Below are positions 27,136-36,486 of a DNA stretch of 64,000 nucleotides, one piece after another. The DNA lies in assembly GCA_965198875.1 (NCBI GenBank), contig CBDAPU010000001.1, positions 868,001-932,000 on the forward strand, read 5' to 3'. The notes below the pieces were generated by a model. That model was not told where the DNA came from, searched no databases, and worked only from the letters and a program-made list of their open reading frames with translations. Made by a program: the position numbers and the translations under genes. How positions within the stretch are numbered: position 1 is the stretch's first letter; the number at the start of each line of letters is the position of its first letter. The DNA is from CBDAPU01 sp965198875 (lineage in GTDB: Bacteria > Pseudomonadota > Gammaproteobacteria > Eutrophobiales > Eutrophobiaceae).

Positions 27136-27776
27136 GTATCTATGGCATCGGCCAGTCGCCTGATCAGCGGCTTGATGATCCCCTGTTTCATCTTCATGGC
27201 GGCCTTGTTGACAATTAAACGGGAGCTGATTTCGGCGATACAGTCGAGCGGCGCCAGGCCATTGGCCTTTAAGGTGTTGCCGGTGTCCACCAGATCCACA
27301 ATTTGATCGGCCAGGCCAAGCACCGGCGCCAGCTCCATAGAGCCGTATAACTTTATGATCTCTACCTGCTGCCCTTTCTCGGCGAAATAATGACGGGTTG
27401 TTTTCACATATTTTGTTGCAATCCGTAGCCGAGCGTTAGCGTTACTCTCGGCAATGTGTTTTGCTCCGGCCAACATCAGCCGACAGCGCGCAATGTTTAA
27501 GTCCAGCGGTTCATACAAATTATCACTTTCGTATTCTATCAACACGTCTTTTCCGGCAATACCCATATCCGCCCCACCATTGACGACATAAGTCGGCACA
27601 TCAGCGGCACGGATCACAATCAGCTTAACCCCCCGCTGACTGGTCTGAAAAATCAGTTTGCGAGATGTGTTCGGATCCTCGGCTGGGCGTATACCCATGC
27701 GCTCCAGCAAGGGCAATGACTCCTTGAGGATCCGGCCTTTGGATATGGCAATGGTAACGGGATGCGCCATCTTCAT
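27132..27776 (-). CDS. hisG: ATP phosphoribosyltransferase, short form (HisG-S)
   Basis: Commits ATP and PRPP to histidine synthesis. Only 214 residues: the catalytic domain is complete (ISKGRILKESLPLLE, GGADMGIAGKDVLIE, ATKYVKTTRHYF, GSMELAPVLGLAD, DLVDTGNTLKANGL) but the C-terminal regulatory domain of the E. coli long form is absent. Short HisG needs the HisRS-like partner HisZ for activity and histidine feedback; no hisZ is in this window. A second ATG two codons in is an alternative start. Confidence 0.96.
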   Translation of the reverse strand: MKMAHPVTIAISKGRILKESLPLLERMGIRPAEDPNTSRKLIFQTSQRGVKLIVIRAADVPTYVVNGGADMGIAGKDVLIEYESDNLYEPLDLNIARCRLMLAGAKHIAESNANARLRIATKYVKTTRHYFAEKGQQVEIIKLYGSMELAPVLGLADQIVDLVDTGNTLKANGLAPLDCIAEISSRLIVNKAAMKMKQGIIKPLIRRLADAIDT

Positions 27777-27808
27777 GTTGATTATTGAGTTTGTCCGCCA
27801 GCTTTTAT

Positions 27809-29065
27809 TCAGGGAAGCCTTTTTATGCGTGCGCCCAGTTGCGTGAGCTTCTCTTCAATCCTCTCATAGCCCCGATCAATATGATATATGCGCTCGATCA
27901 TGGTCTCACCTTCGGCCACCAAGCCCGCCAGCACCAGGCTGGCGGAGGCCCGTAGATCCGTTGCCATAACAGGCGCACTTTTTAATTGACCCACGCCGTT
28001 TACAATGGCGGTGTTGCCTTCAAGTTTTACATCCGCACCCATACGTTGCAACTCCTGCACATGCATAAACCGGTTTTCAAACACATTCTCCCTGATAATG
28101 CCATTGCCCTCTGCAATACAGTTCATCGCCGTGAACTGCGCCTGCATATCCGTGGGCAGGCCCGGGAAGGGCGCCGTATGAATATCAATGGATTTTGGTC
28201 GTTCCGATCGCATCTTTAGCGAGATGCTACCATCATCAATCCCTATATCGGCCCCGGCTTGCGTTAGTTTTTGTAACACGGCGTCCAGCAATGATGGTTG
28301 TGTGTTGTTTAAGGTAATATCACCACCGGTCATGGCTGCCGCCACCAGGTAGGTTCCGGTCTCTATGCGATCGGGTAAAATTTTATGGGTTGCACCTTCG
28401 AGTTGCGCCACGCCTTCTATTTTGATCGTATCCGTCCCCGCCCCTTCAATGTGTGCGCCCATAGCGTTCAGACAGTCGGCCAGAGCCGTGACCTCCGGCT
28501 CCCGGGCCGCATTTTCGATGATGGTGATCCCCTCGGCCAGGGTGGCCGCCATCATCAGATTTTCCGTACCAGTGACCGTGACCATATCTAAGGTCAAATG
28601 CGCCCCTTTCAATCGCCCGGCGCTGGCCCGTATATAGCCACCATCCACATCAATGTCCGCCCCCATCGCCGCCAATCCCTGCAAATGGATATTCACAGGC
28701 CGAGAGCCAATGGCGCAACCACCGGGCAAAGAGACTTCCGCTCGCCCATAACGGCCCAGCAACGGGCCCAACACCAATATGGAAGCACGCATGGTTTTAA
28801 CCAGCTCATAGGGCGCAAACAAGCGGGTGATGCTACGGTTATTCACCTCAATGTTCATGCGCTCATCCACGGTCAACTGCGAGCCCATCAACCCTAATAA
28901 TTCCATGGTGGTGGTCACATCGTGCAGGTGCGGCACATTGGTAATCACCACGGCCTTATCCGTCAGTAACGTCGCCGCCAATAGGGGCAGCGCTGCGTTT
29001 TTTGCGCCGGAGATCGTGATCGCCCCATGCAGGGGGACGCCGCCCTGAATAAGGAGCTTATCCAT
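27809..29065 (-). CDS. murA: UDP-N-acetylglucosamine 1-carboxyvinyltransferase
   Basis: First committed step of peptidoglycan synthesis, adding enolpyruvate from PEP to UDP-GlcNAc. 418 residues with SGAKNAALPLLAA, the catalytic loop PGGCAIGSRPVN carrying Cys117 (the fosfomycin target), TGTENLMMAA and FPGLPTDMQAQFTA. Having Cys rather than Asp at that position predicts fosfomycin sensitivity of the enzyme. Lies between ibaG and hisG, all on the minus strand. Confidence 0.98.
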   Translation of the reverse strand: MDKLLIQGGVPLHGAITISGAKNAALPLLAATLLTDKAVVITNVPHLHDVTTTMELLGLMGSQLTVDERMNIEVNNRSITRLFAPYELVKTMRASILVLGPLLGRYGRAEVSLPGGCAIGSRPVNIHLQGLAAMGADIDVDGGYIRASAGRLKGAHLTLDMVTVTGTENLMMAATLAEGITIIENAAREPEVTALADCLNAMGAHIEGAGTDTIKIEGVAQLEGATHKILPDRIETGTYLVAAAMTGGDITLNNTQPSLLDAVLQKLTQAGADIGIDDGSISLKMRSERPKSIDIHTAPFPGLPTDMQAQFTAMNCIAEGNGIIRENVFENRFMHVQELQRMGADVKLEGNTAIVNGVGQLKSAPVMATDLRASASLVLAGLVAEGETMIERIYHIDRGYERIEEKLTQLGARIKRLP

Positions 29066-29086
29066 TGGGGATGTCGCCTCTCGTAT

Positions 29087-29338
29087 TTATACGATACGCA
29101 GCGATTTCTTCTTCTCCCATTGTGCCGGTGTGCAGGTTTGGATAGAGAGGGCGTGTATATCCGCTCCCACCTTGTCACCCAGGGCCCGATAGACGAGTTG
29201 GTGTTGTTGTACCGTATTTTTCCCGGCAAACACCTCGCTCACAACAATGACGCTAAAATGCGTTCCGTCTCCATCGACCTCAACCTCACTGCCGGGAATA
29301 CCCAGCTCGATCAGCTCTTTTATCTCTTCAATTTTCAA
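29087..29338 (-). CDS. ibaG: BolA-family protein IbaG
   Basis: Small BolA-fold protein that pairs with monothiol glutaredoxins in Fe-S handling and, in E. coli, affects acid response. 83 residues with GDGTHFSVIVVSEVFAG, VQQHQLVYRALG and IHALSIQTCTP. The start is a TTG with a clear GGAGATATCC site. It precedes murA by 21 bases. mlaB, usually just upstream of ibaG, is missing. Confidence 0.95.
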   Translation of the reverse strand: MKIEEIKELIELGIPGSEVEVDGDGTHFSVIVVSEVFAGKNTVQQHQLVYRALGDKVGADIHALSIQTCTPAQWEKKKSLRIV

Positions 29339-29369
29339 AGGATATCTCCGGTGTCTTGATTAAGGCGCA

Positions 29370-29398
29370 TTATATTCATCTTGCACAGGGCTTTGCAC
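29370..29398 (-). promoter_or_regulatory. candidate promoter for ibaG-murA-his
   Basis: Minus-strand TATAAT (29370-29375) has a weak TGCAAA -35 (29393-29398) at 17-base spacing. A start near 29363 would give a 25-base leader to the TTG of ibaG. The -10 is perfect and the -35 is poor. Confidence 0.4.
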
Positions 29399-29589
29399 CC
29401 ACAGAGCAGGCGTCGGGGTGATCATCTTTTATCCGTCAAGGCAGGGGGCTGGCGGGCTATGTCGTCTCACGGCCCGGCTACAGATAAGGCGAGAACACAG
29501 ACAAAAAATACCGCACAGGGGCGATGTGAAACAGGCGGGCTAAGGGGCGGCGAGTTAAAAGACGCATTTTAAGGCAGGCGCCCGTCTTT

Positions 29590-29615
29590 GCCGGGGCGAG
29601 ATCAGCGACCCCGGC
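29590..29615 (-). terminator. strong hairpin just after mlaC
   Basis: GCCGGGG (minus strand from 29615) pairs with CCCCGGC around a 12-base loop, 26 bases after the mlaC stop. There is no T tract directly behind it, so it may stabilise the 3' end or mark a pause rather than act as a classical terminator. Confidence 0.4.
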
Positions 29616-29641
29616 GCCGTGGAGCATGAAGGTGCGCCGTG

Positions 29642-30271
29642 CTACCTGGCCGGTGACTGCTCCGGTTTCCTGTTTTTAGCGGCCAACTTCTCAATCAATG
29701 CTCCCAGTCCGTTATTGCGGATCTCAGAGGCGAATGATTTTCGATACGTCTCAACCAAACTCACCCCTTCAAAGGAAACATTGATCACCTTCCAGTTATC
29801 CTCCACTTTATACATGGTGTAGTTTATCGGCGTTACGTTTTCATTGGCGGTTGATTTGATCTCGGTCTTCACCATGACGATATTGGGCTTTTTGCCGTAT
29901 ACGGTTTCTATGTAATTCACCTTCTCATCGGTAAAGCCTAACAGCGCCCTGGCGTAAGTGCGGATCAGCAATGTTTGAAACTCCGCCGTGAATGTCCGCC
30001 GCTGCTCTGCCGAGGCCGCTTTCCAATGCTTGCCTAAAATCCATTTTGACATATTGAAAAAATCAAAATTCGGCGTGATCAACTCGTTAATCACATCATA
30101 GACTTTATCCGGCTCGGCATCCAGCAACGCCCGCTGCTCACTGATCCGCTCAATGACGCTGTCCACAGTTAAAATAACCACGTCTTTGGGCGCTTTTGAA
30201 ACAGCGCTATAGGCCAATGTTGAAATGAACGACAACACGAATGTCGTTAGCAACAATGCTCTGCACTTCAT
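29642..30271 (-). CDS. mlaC: MlaC/Ttg2D-family periplasmic phospholipid-binding protein
   Basis: Carries phospholipids between the outer-membrane MlaA complex and an inner-membrane machine. With the ATG at 30271 (GGAGAG 8 bases upstream) there are 209 residues: signal peptide about 1-23 (LLLTTFVLSFISTLAYSA), then the MlaC domain with ITPNFDFFNMSKWILGKHW, QRRTFTAEFQTLLIRTYA and the C-terminal WKVINVSFEGVSLVETYRKSF. The in-frame extension to 30355 lacks a signal-like start. No mlaFEDB genes are adjacent; the next gene upstream encodes an MMPL exporter. Confidence 0.93.
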   Translation of the reverse strand: MKCRALLLTTFVLSFISTLAYSAVSKAPKDVVILTVDSVIERISEQRALLDAEPDKVYDVINELITPNFDFFNMSKWILGKHWKAASAEQRRTFTAEFQTLLIRTYARALLGFTDEKVNYIETVYGKKPNIVMVKTEIKSTANENVTPINYTMYKVEDNWKVINVSFEGVSLVETYRKSFASEIRNNGLGALIEKLAAKNRKPEQSPAR

Positions 30272-30373
30272 GATGGACTCTCCAAAACTAATGATAACAC
30301 TATAACCCCGTCCCTTAACCCAGGCCCGCCACCGAGGTGCTGAGGCAAGGCTCACCGTTACGACAACGCACCT

Positions 30374-30403
30374 ATTCTAATCACTTCCCCATCCTTGAGA
30401 CAA
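30374..30403 (-). promoter_or_regulatory. candidate promoter for mlaC
   Basis: Minus-strand TTGTCT (30398-30403) and TAGAAT (30374-30379) are 18 bases apart in the 225-base gap between the MMPL gene and mlaC. The leader would be about 95 bases. Box scores are 4/6 and 5/6. Confidence 0.35.
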
Positions 30404-30496
30404 GGGGCTATGGGCAGAAAGCGCCTTGAATTGCAGTGTGCGTTTTCCCTTCAAATAACCTCTTTCCGTCAACATCACGACATGGGCGCTGATATG

Positions 30497-32989
30497 TCAT
30501 GCCATCTTAAACGGCTTTAAGAGCAATATGAGTTTGGGCAACAGGGTGAGCGCCGCCAACAGGGCAAGGAGCATGGCCAAAGCGGTCAGTAAGCCGAAAT
30601 AAATGGTCGGGATAAAGTTCGATAACATCAGGATGGAAAAGCCGATCACGATGGTGATGGCCGTGTAGAAAACCGCGCGCCCGATATTGGCGTGACAATA
30701 ATAAAGCGTCTTAACATAATCCCCCCTGTTCGCATATTCCTCCCTAAATCGGTAGATATAATGAATGCTGTTGTCCACCGCAATGCCGATGGTGATAGCG
30801 GCAATGGTGATCGTCATCATATCCAGCGGGATCCCAAAAATGCCCATCAGCCCGAGGATAATCCCGGCAGCCAGGATATTGGGGATGACGCCGATGATCG
30901 CCAACGTGAGCGAGCGGAACAGGAGCAACAACATCAAGGCAATCCCCAGCATGACCACACCCAGGGTCTCAATCTGCGATGTGAACAGGCTTTGCAACAT
31001 GTTGTTGTATAACACCATCATGCCGCTGATCTGAAAATCATCGGCGCCCAACCCCAGCTTTTGTTTCAGATCGCGGTCGATGCGCTCCAGCAATTCTTCT
31101 CTGCGTAGATCCGGCAACGAGTCCAGGATGCTAACGCTTACCCTGGCCTCATCATGTTCAATGGAGATATAGGGATCGATTAACGCCCGCTTGATCGCCA
31201 CAGGCATTTTTTTATTGATCACCGCCAGCTCAAATGTATCAAACGCATCGCCTTTATTTAACTCCTCAGCCAGGCGTAGCACGGACGCCAGTGACTGCAC
31301 TTTCCCGACTGCAGGCAGGCTGTCCAGGTAATCGTGCACCGCCTTGATGCGCTCGACCTTGTAGGCGGTAAACCAGGCGTCCGCCGGATCGGTAGGTTCC
31401 GTCTCAAAACCGGCGAACAGATCATCCAGATCAGAGAACTCATCACCCTCGCCGTCCTCTTCCTCGCCATATTCAGCCGCCGAGTCAAACCGCAAGACGA
31501 TATCCAGCGGCGTTGTGCCGCCCAGCTTCTCATCGATGAGCTTCATGCCCTGGTATATCTCCGTGCTTTTGCTGAAATAATTGATGAAGCTGTTCTCCAC
31601 CTTGAGCCGGGTGATCCCGTAGACACTGCCCGCCGCAAGCAACAGGGCGAGCAGGACGACCTTGCCCCCGTGCCTTTCCGTTGTTCTCGCCAGGGCGGCG
31701 GTAAACGGCGCCTCGGCTCTCTCAGGCGCACTGACTTTTTTATCAAACAACATCAGCACGGCGGGGAATAGCAAAAATGAGGTGAGGAAAATAACGCCCA
31801 GCCCCATGCTCATCATCCAGCCAAAGTCAATAACGGGTTTTATATCGCTAATGATCAGCGAGCCAAACCCGATCATGGTGGTGAGCGCCGTATACAAACA
31901 GGGCCAGACCATGCGCCCGGTGGTATTGAACACCAGCTCTTTCTGGGTCTGCTGAGGGAAGTCCCGCCGTAATTGCCGATAGCGCACGATCAGATGCACG
32001 TTCATGGACATGGTCAATATCAACATCAGCGAGATAAAGTTCGAAGAGATAACCGTGACCCGCCAACCCGACAGCCCTAAAACACCCATCATGATCACCA
32101 CGGCAAAGACACAGCTAAGCAGCGGCAATATCACGAACCTCGCCTGTCGAAATATACGCAACAACATAACCACCAGAAAGAGAACGACACCGATACCAAA
32201 TACCATGAGATCATGTTTGATGAATGTGATCATGTCATCGGCAATCATGGAAACACCGCCCAGGTACAGTGTCCCCGTATCCTGATATGGATCAATAAGC
32301 GCGCGGATAGCCGCTATGCTCTGGCGCTTATCTCCGTCCACCCGGTCCTTTACGGCGTTGTATTCCTGTAATACCCTATCCAGTTCGACTAATTCCACAT
32401 CGCTCAAACCGTCAACATGGCGTTTTATCAACAGGCGGTTTTTTCTCTTCTGCAATTCCGCATATTTTCTCTGCGCCTTAAAATAAACCAGCAGGGCGGT
32501 TGTCTGACCATCTTCGCTCACCAGGCGGTTACTGAATATCGGGCTGCTTAATAATTCCTGCCTGGCCCTATCCCGATCCACGGCGGGGTCTTCCAGGGTG
32601 GTATAGTTCTCTGCGACCTCGGCGAGTGTGCCGCCGGTCATTTTCAGCAGCGGCGCATCTATCAGTGACGTCACCGCCTCCACCCCTTTCACTTGCTTTA
32701 AGTCTTCACGTAATTGATAGATGGTTTTTAACGATGTCTCGGAAAATAAGTCCTCGTTCGGGGAGAAGGTGACGAACAAAAAATCACGGCCCTCATAACG
32801 CTCGTTTAACTCCCGAAAGATCCGCAGATCCTTATCGCTCTCCAGGATCAGGGAATCGGCTGATGCATCCAGCTTAAAGTCTTTGGAAAAATAGGCGAAA
32901 AAAGAAAACAGGGCGAGCAGGACAATCAGGGTGATCTTCGGGGCGCCGAGCAGATAGTGATGATAAAAATAAGCGATCCGGGCAAACAT
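30497..32989 (-). CDS. MMPL/RND-superfamily membrane transporter
   Basis: 830 residues with RND topology: membrane segment near 16-33, a periplasmic loop, five or six clustered segments (about 250-415), one more at about 440, a second periplasmic loop, and five segments at the C-terminus (about 685-825). The second half holds the conserved IGIAVDNSIHYIYRF, the counterpart of the first half's LTMSMNVHLIVRYRQ. The second periplasmic loop has an acidic insertion (EYGEEEDGEGDEFSDLDD). Such proteins export lipids and other hydrophobic molecules using the proton gradient. The next gene is mlaC; in hopanoid loci an MlaC-like HpnM likewise accompanies the MMPL protein HpnN. Substrate unknown. Confidence 0.88.
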   Translation of the reverse strand: MFARIAYFYHHYLLGAPKITLIVLLALFSFFAYFSKDFKLDASADSLILESDKDLRIFRELNERYEGRDFLFVTFSPNEDLFSETSLKTIYQLREDLKQVKGVEAVTSLIDAPLLKMTGGTLAEVAENYTTLEDPAVDRDRARQELLSSPIFSNRLVSEDGQTTALLVYFKAQRKYAELQKRKNRLLIKRHVDGLSDVELVELDRVLQEYNAVKDRVDGDKRQSIAAIRALIDPYQDTGTLYLGGVSMIADDMITFIKHDLMVFGIGVVLFLVVMLLRIFRQARFVILPLLSCVFAVVIMMGVLGLSGWRVTVISSNFISLMLILTMSMNVHLIVRYRQLRRDFPQQTQKELVFNTTGRMVWPCLYTALTTMIGFGSLIISDIKPVIDFGWMMSMGLGVIFLTSFLLFPAVLMLFDKKVSAPERAEAPFTAALARTTERHGGKVVLLALLLAAGSVYGITRLKVENSFINYFSKSTEIYQGMKLIDEKLGGTTPLDIVLRFDSAAEYGEEEDGEGDEFSDLDDLFAGFETEPTDPADAWFTAYKVERIKAVHDYLDSLPAVGKVQSLASVLRLAEELNKGDAFDTFELAVINKKMPVAIKRALIDPYISIEHDEARVSVSILDSLPDLRREELLERIDRDLKQKLGLGADDFQISGMMVLYNNMLQSLFTSQIETLGVVMLGIALMLLLLFRSLTLAIIGVIPNILAAGIILGLMGIFGIPLDMMTITIAAITIGIAVDNSIHYIYRFREEYANRGDYVKTLYYCHANIGRAVFYTAITIVIGFSILMLSNFIPTIYFGLLTALAMLLALLAALTLLPKLILLLKPFKMA

Positions 32990-33244
32990 GGGCGATGTCT
33001 ATATGGATGTCTTTAATATCAAAGAGGCGGGATTTTCTTTGACCCGAATGCAATCGTCAATAGTGATTTTAATGCATGCCTTCAATCATACATCTTCCGG
33101 GGGCAGGGCAAACCTCTTGGGCCGTCTCTTCTTATATGTTTAATGTCCCCTGAGCCTTGAAAATAACAATGCCTTGCAGTTATCTGCGGCCTTAAGAGTA
33201 TGATAGACTGCTGTGGACTTTAGGCATCCCAACAGGTGTTCTCT

Positions 33245-33658
33245 ATGCACAAGTTTACGTTGACCGCTTCTCTGCTCCTTACCCTTTCCTTCTCCACACA
33301 CGCAAGAACGCCTGCGCCCGAGGACGCCGAGCTGTATTTTATCTCACCGGCTGACGGTGAGACCGTATCCAACCCTGTTGTTGTACGGTTTGGCCTTAAA
33401 AATATGGGGGTTGCCCCGGCGGGAGTGCAGATAGAGAACACCGGCCACCATCATCTCCTGGTGAACACTGATCTGCCCGCCTTGAGTGTACCGATTATGA
33501 GCGATGAACATCACCTTCATTTCGGCAACGGGCAGACACAAACCAGCATGATCTTACCCCCCGGCACCCACACGCTACAGCTCCTGCTGGGGGATTTCGC
33601 CCACATACCCCATGAGCCGGCGGTGAGATCCAAGCCGATCACCATTACTGTGCAATAA
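33245..33658 (+). CDS. DUF4399 secreted protein
   Basis: 137 residues from the ATG at 33245 (AGGTG 6 bases upstream; a GTG at 33236 is the alternative). Signal peptide about 1-20 (LTASLLLTLSFSTHA). The mature part matches DUF4399: YFISPADGETVSNPVVVRFGL, NTGHHHLLVN with a His cluster, and FGNGQTQTSMILPPGTHTLQLLLGD. The His cluster suggests metal binding, but no function is known. Monocistronic, convergent with purN. Confidence 0.88.
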   Translation: MHKFTLTASLLLTLSFSTHARTPAPEDAELYFISPADGETVSNPVVVRFGLKNMGVAPAGVQIENTGHHHLLVNTDLPALSVPIMSDEHHLHFGNGQTQTSMILPPGTHTLQLLLGDFAHIPHEPAVRSKPITITVQ

Positions 33659-33731
33659 CCCTTGAGCTCGGTTTGTTATGGCCCCTGCCTTCGCCCCTCA
33701 TCAACAGTGCATTAAGCCACGATAACAGCCA

Positions 33732-34352
33732 TCATTGCCGACTGTCCTGATCCGTAGTGCAAGGTAGGGCTATCTCGCCACGGATGATCTGGCCGATAGT
33801 CCGCACATAGAACCCGTGCTCAACCTCAAGCACACGCCGGGCCAGGGTCTCGGCGGTATCATCCTTCTCTACCGGCACCGTTGTCTGGGCTAGAATGGGG
33901 CCGTTATCGTAGATCTCATCAACCACATGGATAGTGACGCCCGACTCCCTGTCCCCGGCGGCAATGACGGCCTCATGTACACGCATCCCGTACATACCCG
34001 GGCCGCCATACTTGGGTAACAGGCATGGATGGATATTGATGATCCGAGATGGGAAGATCGCCAACGTCAGCGGGCCGATTTTTCTCATGTAACCGGCCAA
34101 CACCACCAGGGCGACTTCATGCCTGAGCAACGTATCAACGATTTCCATATCCAGCGCTTGCGGGCCGGGATGGGTGTGGCCGCTCAGGTGAAAGGCCGGG
34201 ATTTTCTCATGCCTCGCCCGCTGCATTGCCCCTGAATCAGGGTTATTGCTGATCACAACGGCCGGCTCTGCCTCCAGCCTGCCGTCTTGACAGGCGTCAA
34301 TAATCGACTGCATATTGGTGCCGTCATGTGATGCAAGCAATCCCAGTTTCAT
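33732..34352 (-). CDS. purN: phosphoribosylglycinamide formyltransferase
   Basis: Transfers a formyl group from 10-formyl-tetrahydrofolate to GAR in purine synthesis. 206 residues with SHDGTNMQSII (phosphate loop, usually GSGTNLQ), catalytic Asn106-His108 in IINIHPCLLPKYGG, and Asp145 in VTIHVVDEIYDNGPIL. The first loop is a variant (HDG for GSG). It is not next to purM; instead its ATG overlaps the pdxB stop by 4 bases, an unusual pairing. Confidence 0.93.
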   Translation of the reverse strand: MKLGLLASHDGTNMQSIIDACQDGRLEAEPAVVISNNPDSGAMQRARHEKIPAFHLSGHTHPGPQALDMEIVDTLLRHEVALVVLAGYMRKIGPLTLAIFPSRIINIHPCLLPKYGGPGMYGMRVHEAVIAAGDRESGVTIHVVDEIYDNGPILAQTTVPVEKDDTAETLARRVLEVEHGFYVRTIGQIIRGEIALPCTTDQDSRQ

Positions 34353-35494
34353 CGTCTTCTCACAGTAAAACCCAATGCAGCAAACTTCTCATATAACCGG
34401 CTATCACCATCGGCACACGCCATGTGAACCTGCAGGGCATGGAACTCCCTTCGAGTTGGGTAATTGGCCCGTAATGAGCTGAAAAACGCCGCTCGCCGGG
34501 GCAAGTCAAATTCGCTGATGGGCATCAAAGCGGCACAATCACGGCGTACATCATAACTTGCCAGCACCGCCATTTGCATGGCGTCCATCTCATTGTCAAA
34601 CCCGGCGAGGTTCAGCTCACCCACACCGGCCGATGGTAATACCGGCTCATCGGCTGGCGCCTTTTTATCCACGCTAAAACAGAGCTGTTCAAATACCAAC
34701 CGGGTTGCTCTTGCTTTGGCGTCCAGGGCGTAACCAGCGATATGGGGGGTAGCCAGGGTGGCCGCTTTATACAAGTTAAGACTAATAGCAGGCTCATTGT
34801 CCCACACATCCAGGATGAGATGCGCCTCAGGGTTTTTTTCCATGAATTCAATAAGATCATCCTCATTGACGACACCGCCCCTGGATGTATTGATAACAAC
34901 GGCATTCGCCTTCATTGCCCCCAGCCAGTCGCTGTTAAGCATACCCCTGGTTGGGAAATCCCCGGCGTCCGTCAACGGCACATGCAGGGTGATCACATCT
35001 GCCGCCAACACCGGTTCCAGATCCCGAAAACAATAACGACCTTTTTCATCCTGGATGAAGGGATCATAGATCCGCGTTTCCATATCCAGGATTTTTAACA
35101 GCCCCCTCAGAAAACCACCCGTATGCCCGCAACCGATAATGCCAACTGATTTTATATCCAGATCATATTCAGCCGATAATACAAACAGGCAACTTAAGAT
35201 GTATTCCGAGACGGATCTCGCATTACACCCTTTGGCATGAAAAAAGGTGACGTCATTTTCCTGAAGGTAATCCACATCAATGTGATCAATCCCGCTACTC
35301 ATACTGCCAACGTATTGCACAGCCGTGCCTTCAAGTAATGCCTGATCAACGCCAGTCGCTGTCCTGACGAGGAGACACTTTGCATCTTTAATGGAGCGGG
35401 CTGTTATATCCCCGCCCGCCATGAGCGTGACTTCACCCATCTTGGCAAAATAATGCTCAACAAAAGGAATGGCTTTATCTGCGATGATTCTCAT
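34349..35494 (-). CDS. pdxB: 4-phosphoerythronate dehydrogenase
   Basis: NAD enzyme of the DXP-dependent pyridoxal phosphate pathway, a gammaproteobacterial trait. 381 residues: 2-hydroxyacid dehydrogenase domains with MSSGIDHIDVDYL, AKGCNARSVSEYIL, nucleotide loop GIIGCGHTGG, catalytic Arg in NTSRGGVV, Glu in DVWDNEP, His in TPHIAGYALDAKARAT, and the C-terminal PdxB dimerisation domain with YDVRRDC and LRANYPTRREF. The C-terminal domain and NARS/HIAGY motifs separate it from SerA. Confidence 0.93.
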   Translation of the reverse strand: MRIIADKAIPFVEHYFAKMGEVTLMAGGDITARSIKDAKCLLVRTATGVDQALLEGTAVQYVGSMSSGIDHIDVDYLQENDVTFFHAKGCNARSVSEYILSCLFVLSAEYDLDIKSVGIIGCGHTGGFLRGLLKILDMETRIYDPFIQDEKGRYCFRDLEPVLAADVITLHVPLTDAGDFPTRGMLNSDWLGAMKANAVVINTSRGGVVNEDDLIEFMEKNPEAHLILDVWDNEPAISLNLYKAATLATPHIAGYALDAKARATRLVFEQLCFSVDKKAPADEPVLPSAGVGELNLAGFDNEMDAMQMAVLASYDVRRDCAALMPISEFDLPRRAAFFSSLRANYPTRREFHALQVHMACADGDSRLYEKFAALGFTVRRR

Positions 35495-35535
35495 TGCACC
35501 ACAGTATAGAAGAGATGCAGACGGGCGATGATGAC

Positions 35536-36471
35536 TCAGGGATAAGGGTGCGTTTGTACGCCTTCTTTCTCTACCGGGATCAGATCCTTCTTGCTGATCC
35601 CTAAAATCAAAGTCACCGGGCTGGCCACATAGATGGATGAATAGGTGCCGATGATCACGCCGAATATGAGGGCGGTTGAAAAGGGACGTATGATCTCGCC
35701 ACCCAGAAAGAATAAGGCGATCAATACCAGCAGCGTGGTCAGTGAGGTGATCAAGGTGCGGCTCAGGGTTTGATTCAGGGAAGTGTTGATCACCTGGGCG
35801 GAAGAGCCTTTTCGCAAGCGCCTAAAATTCTCGCGGATCCGATCAAAGACGACAATGGTATCGTTGAGCGAATAACCGATCACCGCTAATAACGCCGCCA
35901 ATACCGTCAGATCAAAATCCATCTGCATGATAGAGAAGAAACCAACCGTAATAATGATATCGTGTACCAGGGCGGCGATAGCGCCTATGGAAAATAACCG
36001 CTGAAAACGAAAAGCGACATAAATAAAGATCATGATCAGGGCGTAGATCATGGCCAGGCCACCCTCTTCCTGCAGGTCTTCACCGACCTGGGGGCCGACA
36101 AACTCGACGCGCCGCACTTCAAAGGGCTGATCGGCGTTTTTCAGGATATCAATGATGGCCTCGCTGATCTGCACATTACTTTTCCCCTGAACCACCCCAA
36201 CCCGAATTAAGACGTCCTTTGCCGTGCCAAAGTACTGCACAACGGCGCCCTTAAACTCGGTTGCATCGAGCGTATCTCTGATCTGATCCAGCTCAACGGT
36301 TTGCCGGTATGCCACCTCCACCAGGGTACCGCCGGTAAAATCAATACCAAAGTTAAGTTTATTTATGACTAGGGATGCTACAGAGCCGAGGATGAGGATG
36401 GCCGATACCACAAAGGCCACCCTGCGCCTACCCATAAAGTCAAAATCGAATGGTTGTCCCGGGATTTGCAT
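35536..36471 (-). CDS. secF: protein translocase subunit SecF
   Basis: With SecD uses the proton gradient to help pull exported proteins through SecYEG. 311 residues, six membrane segments. Motifs: FDFMGRRR, NFGIDFTGGTLVEV, FVGPQVGEDLQEEGG, GYSLNDTIVVFDRIREN, and TSLTTLLVLIALFFLGG. It follows secD by 15 bases. Confidence 0.97.
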   Translation of the reverse strand: MQIPGQPFDFDFMGRRRVAFVVSAILILGSVASLVINKLNFGIDFTGGTLVEVAYRQTVELDQIRDTLDATEFKGAVVQYFGTAKDVLIRVGVVQGKSNVQISEAIIDILKNADQPFEVRRVEFVGPQVGEDLQEEGGLAMIYALIMIFIYVAFRFQRLFSIGAIAALVHDIIITVGFFSIMQMDFDLTVLAALLAVIGYSLNDTIVVFDRIRENFRRLRKGSSAQVINTSLNQTLSRTLITSLTTLLVLIALFFLGGEIIRPFSTALIFGVIIGTYSSIYVASPVTLILGISKKDLIPVEKEGVQTHPYP

Positions 36472-36486
36472 ATTGCATTAACCGAA

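Larger units (their letters stand above)
29339..29641. other. gene-free stretch between ibaG and mlaC
   Basis: 303 bases where mlaB (STAS domain) is normally found. Reading the minus strand I find no STAS-like sequence, only a short open stretch ending after about 45 codons with no recognisable motif. It holds a strong hairpin at 29590-29615 and the candidate ibaG promoter. Confidence 0.6.

Noticed and set aside
29400..29625. Degenerate mlaB in the mlaC-ibaG gap
   Set aside because: All three minus-strand frames were read; none shows STAS-like sequence, and the longest open piece is about 45 codons without similarity.
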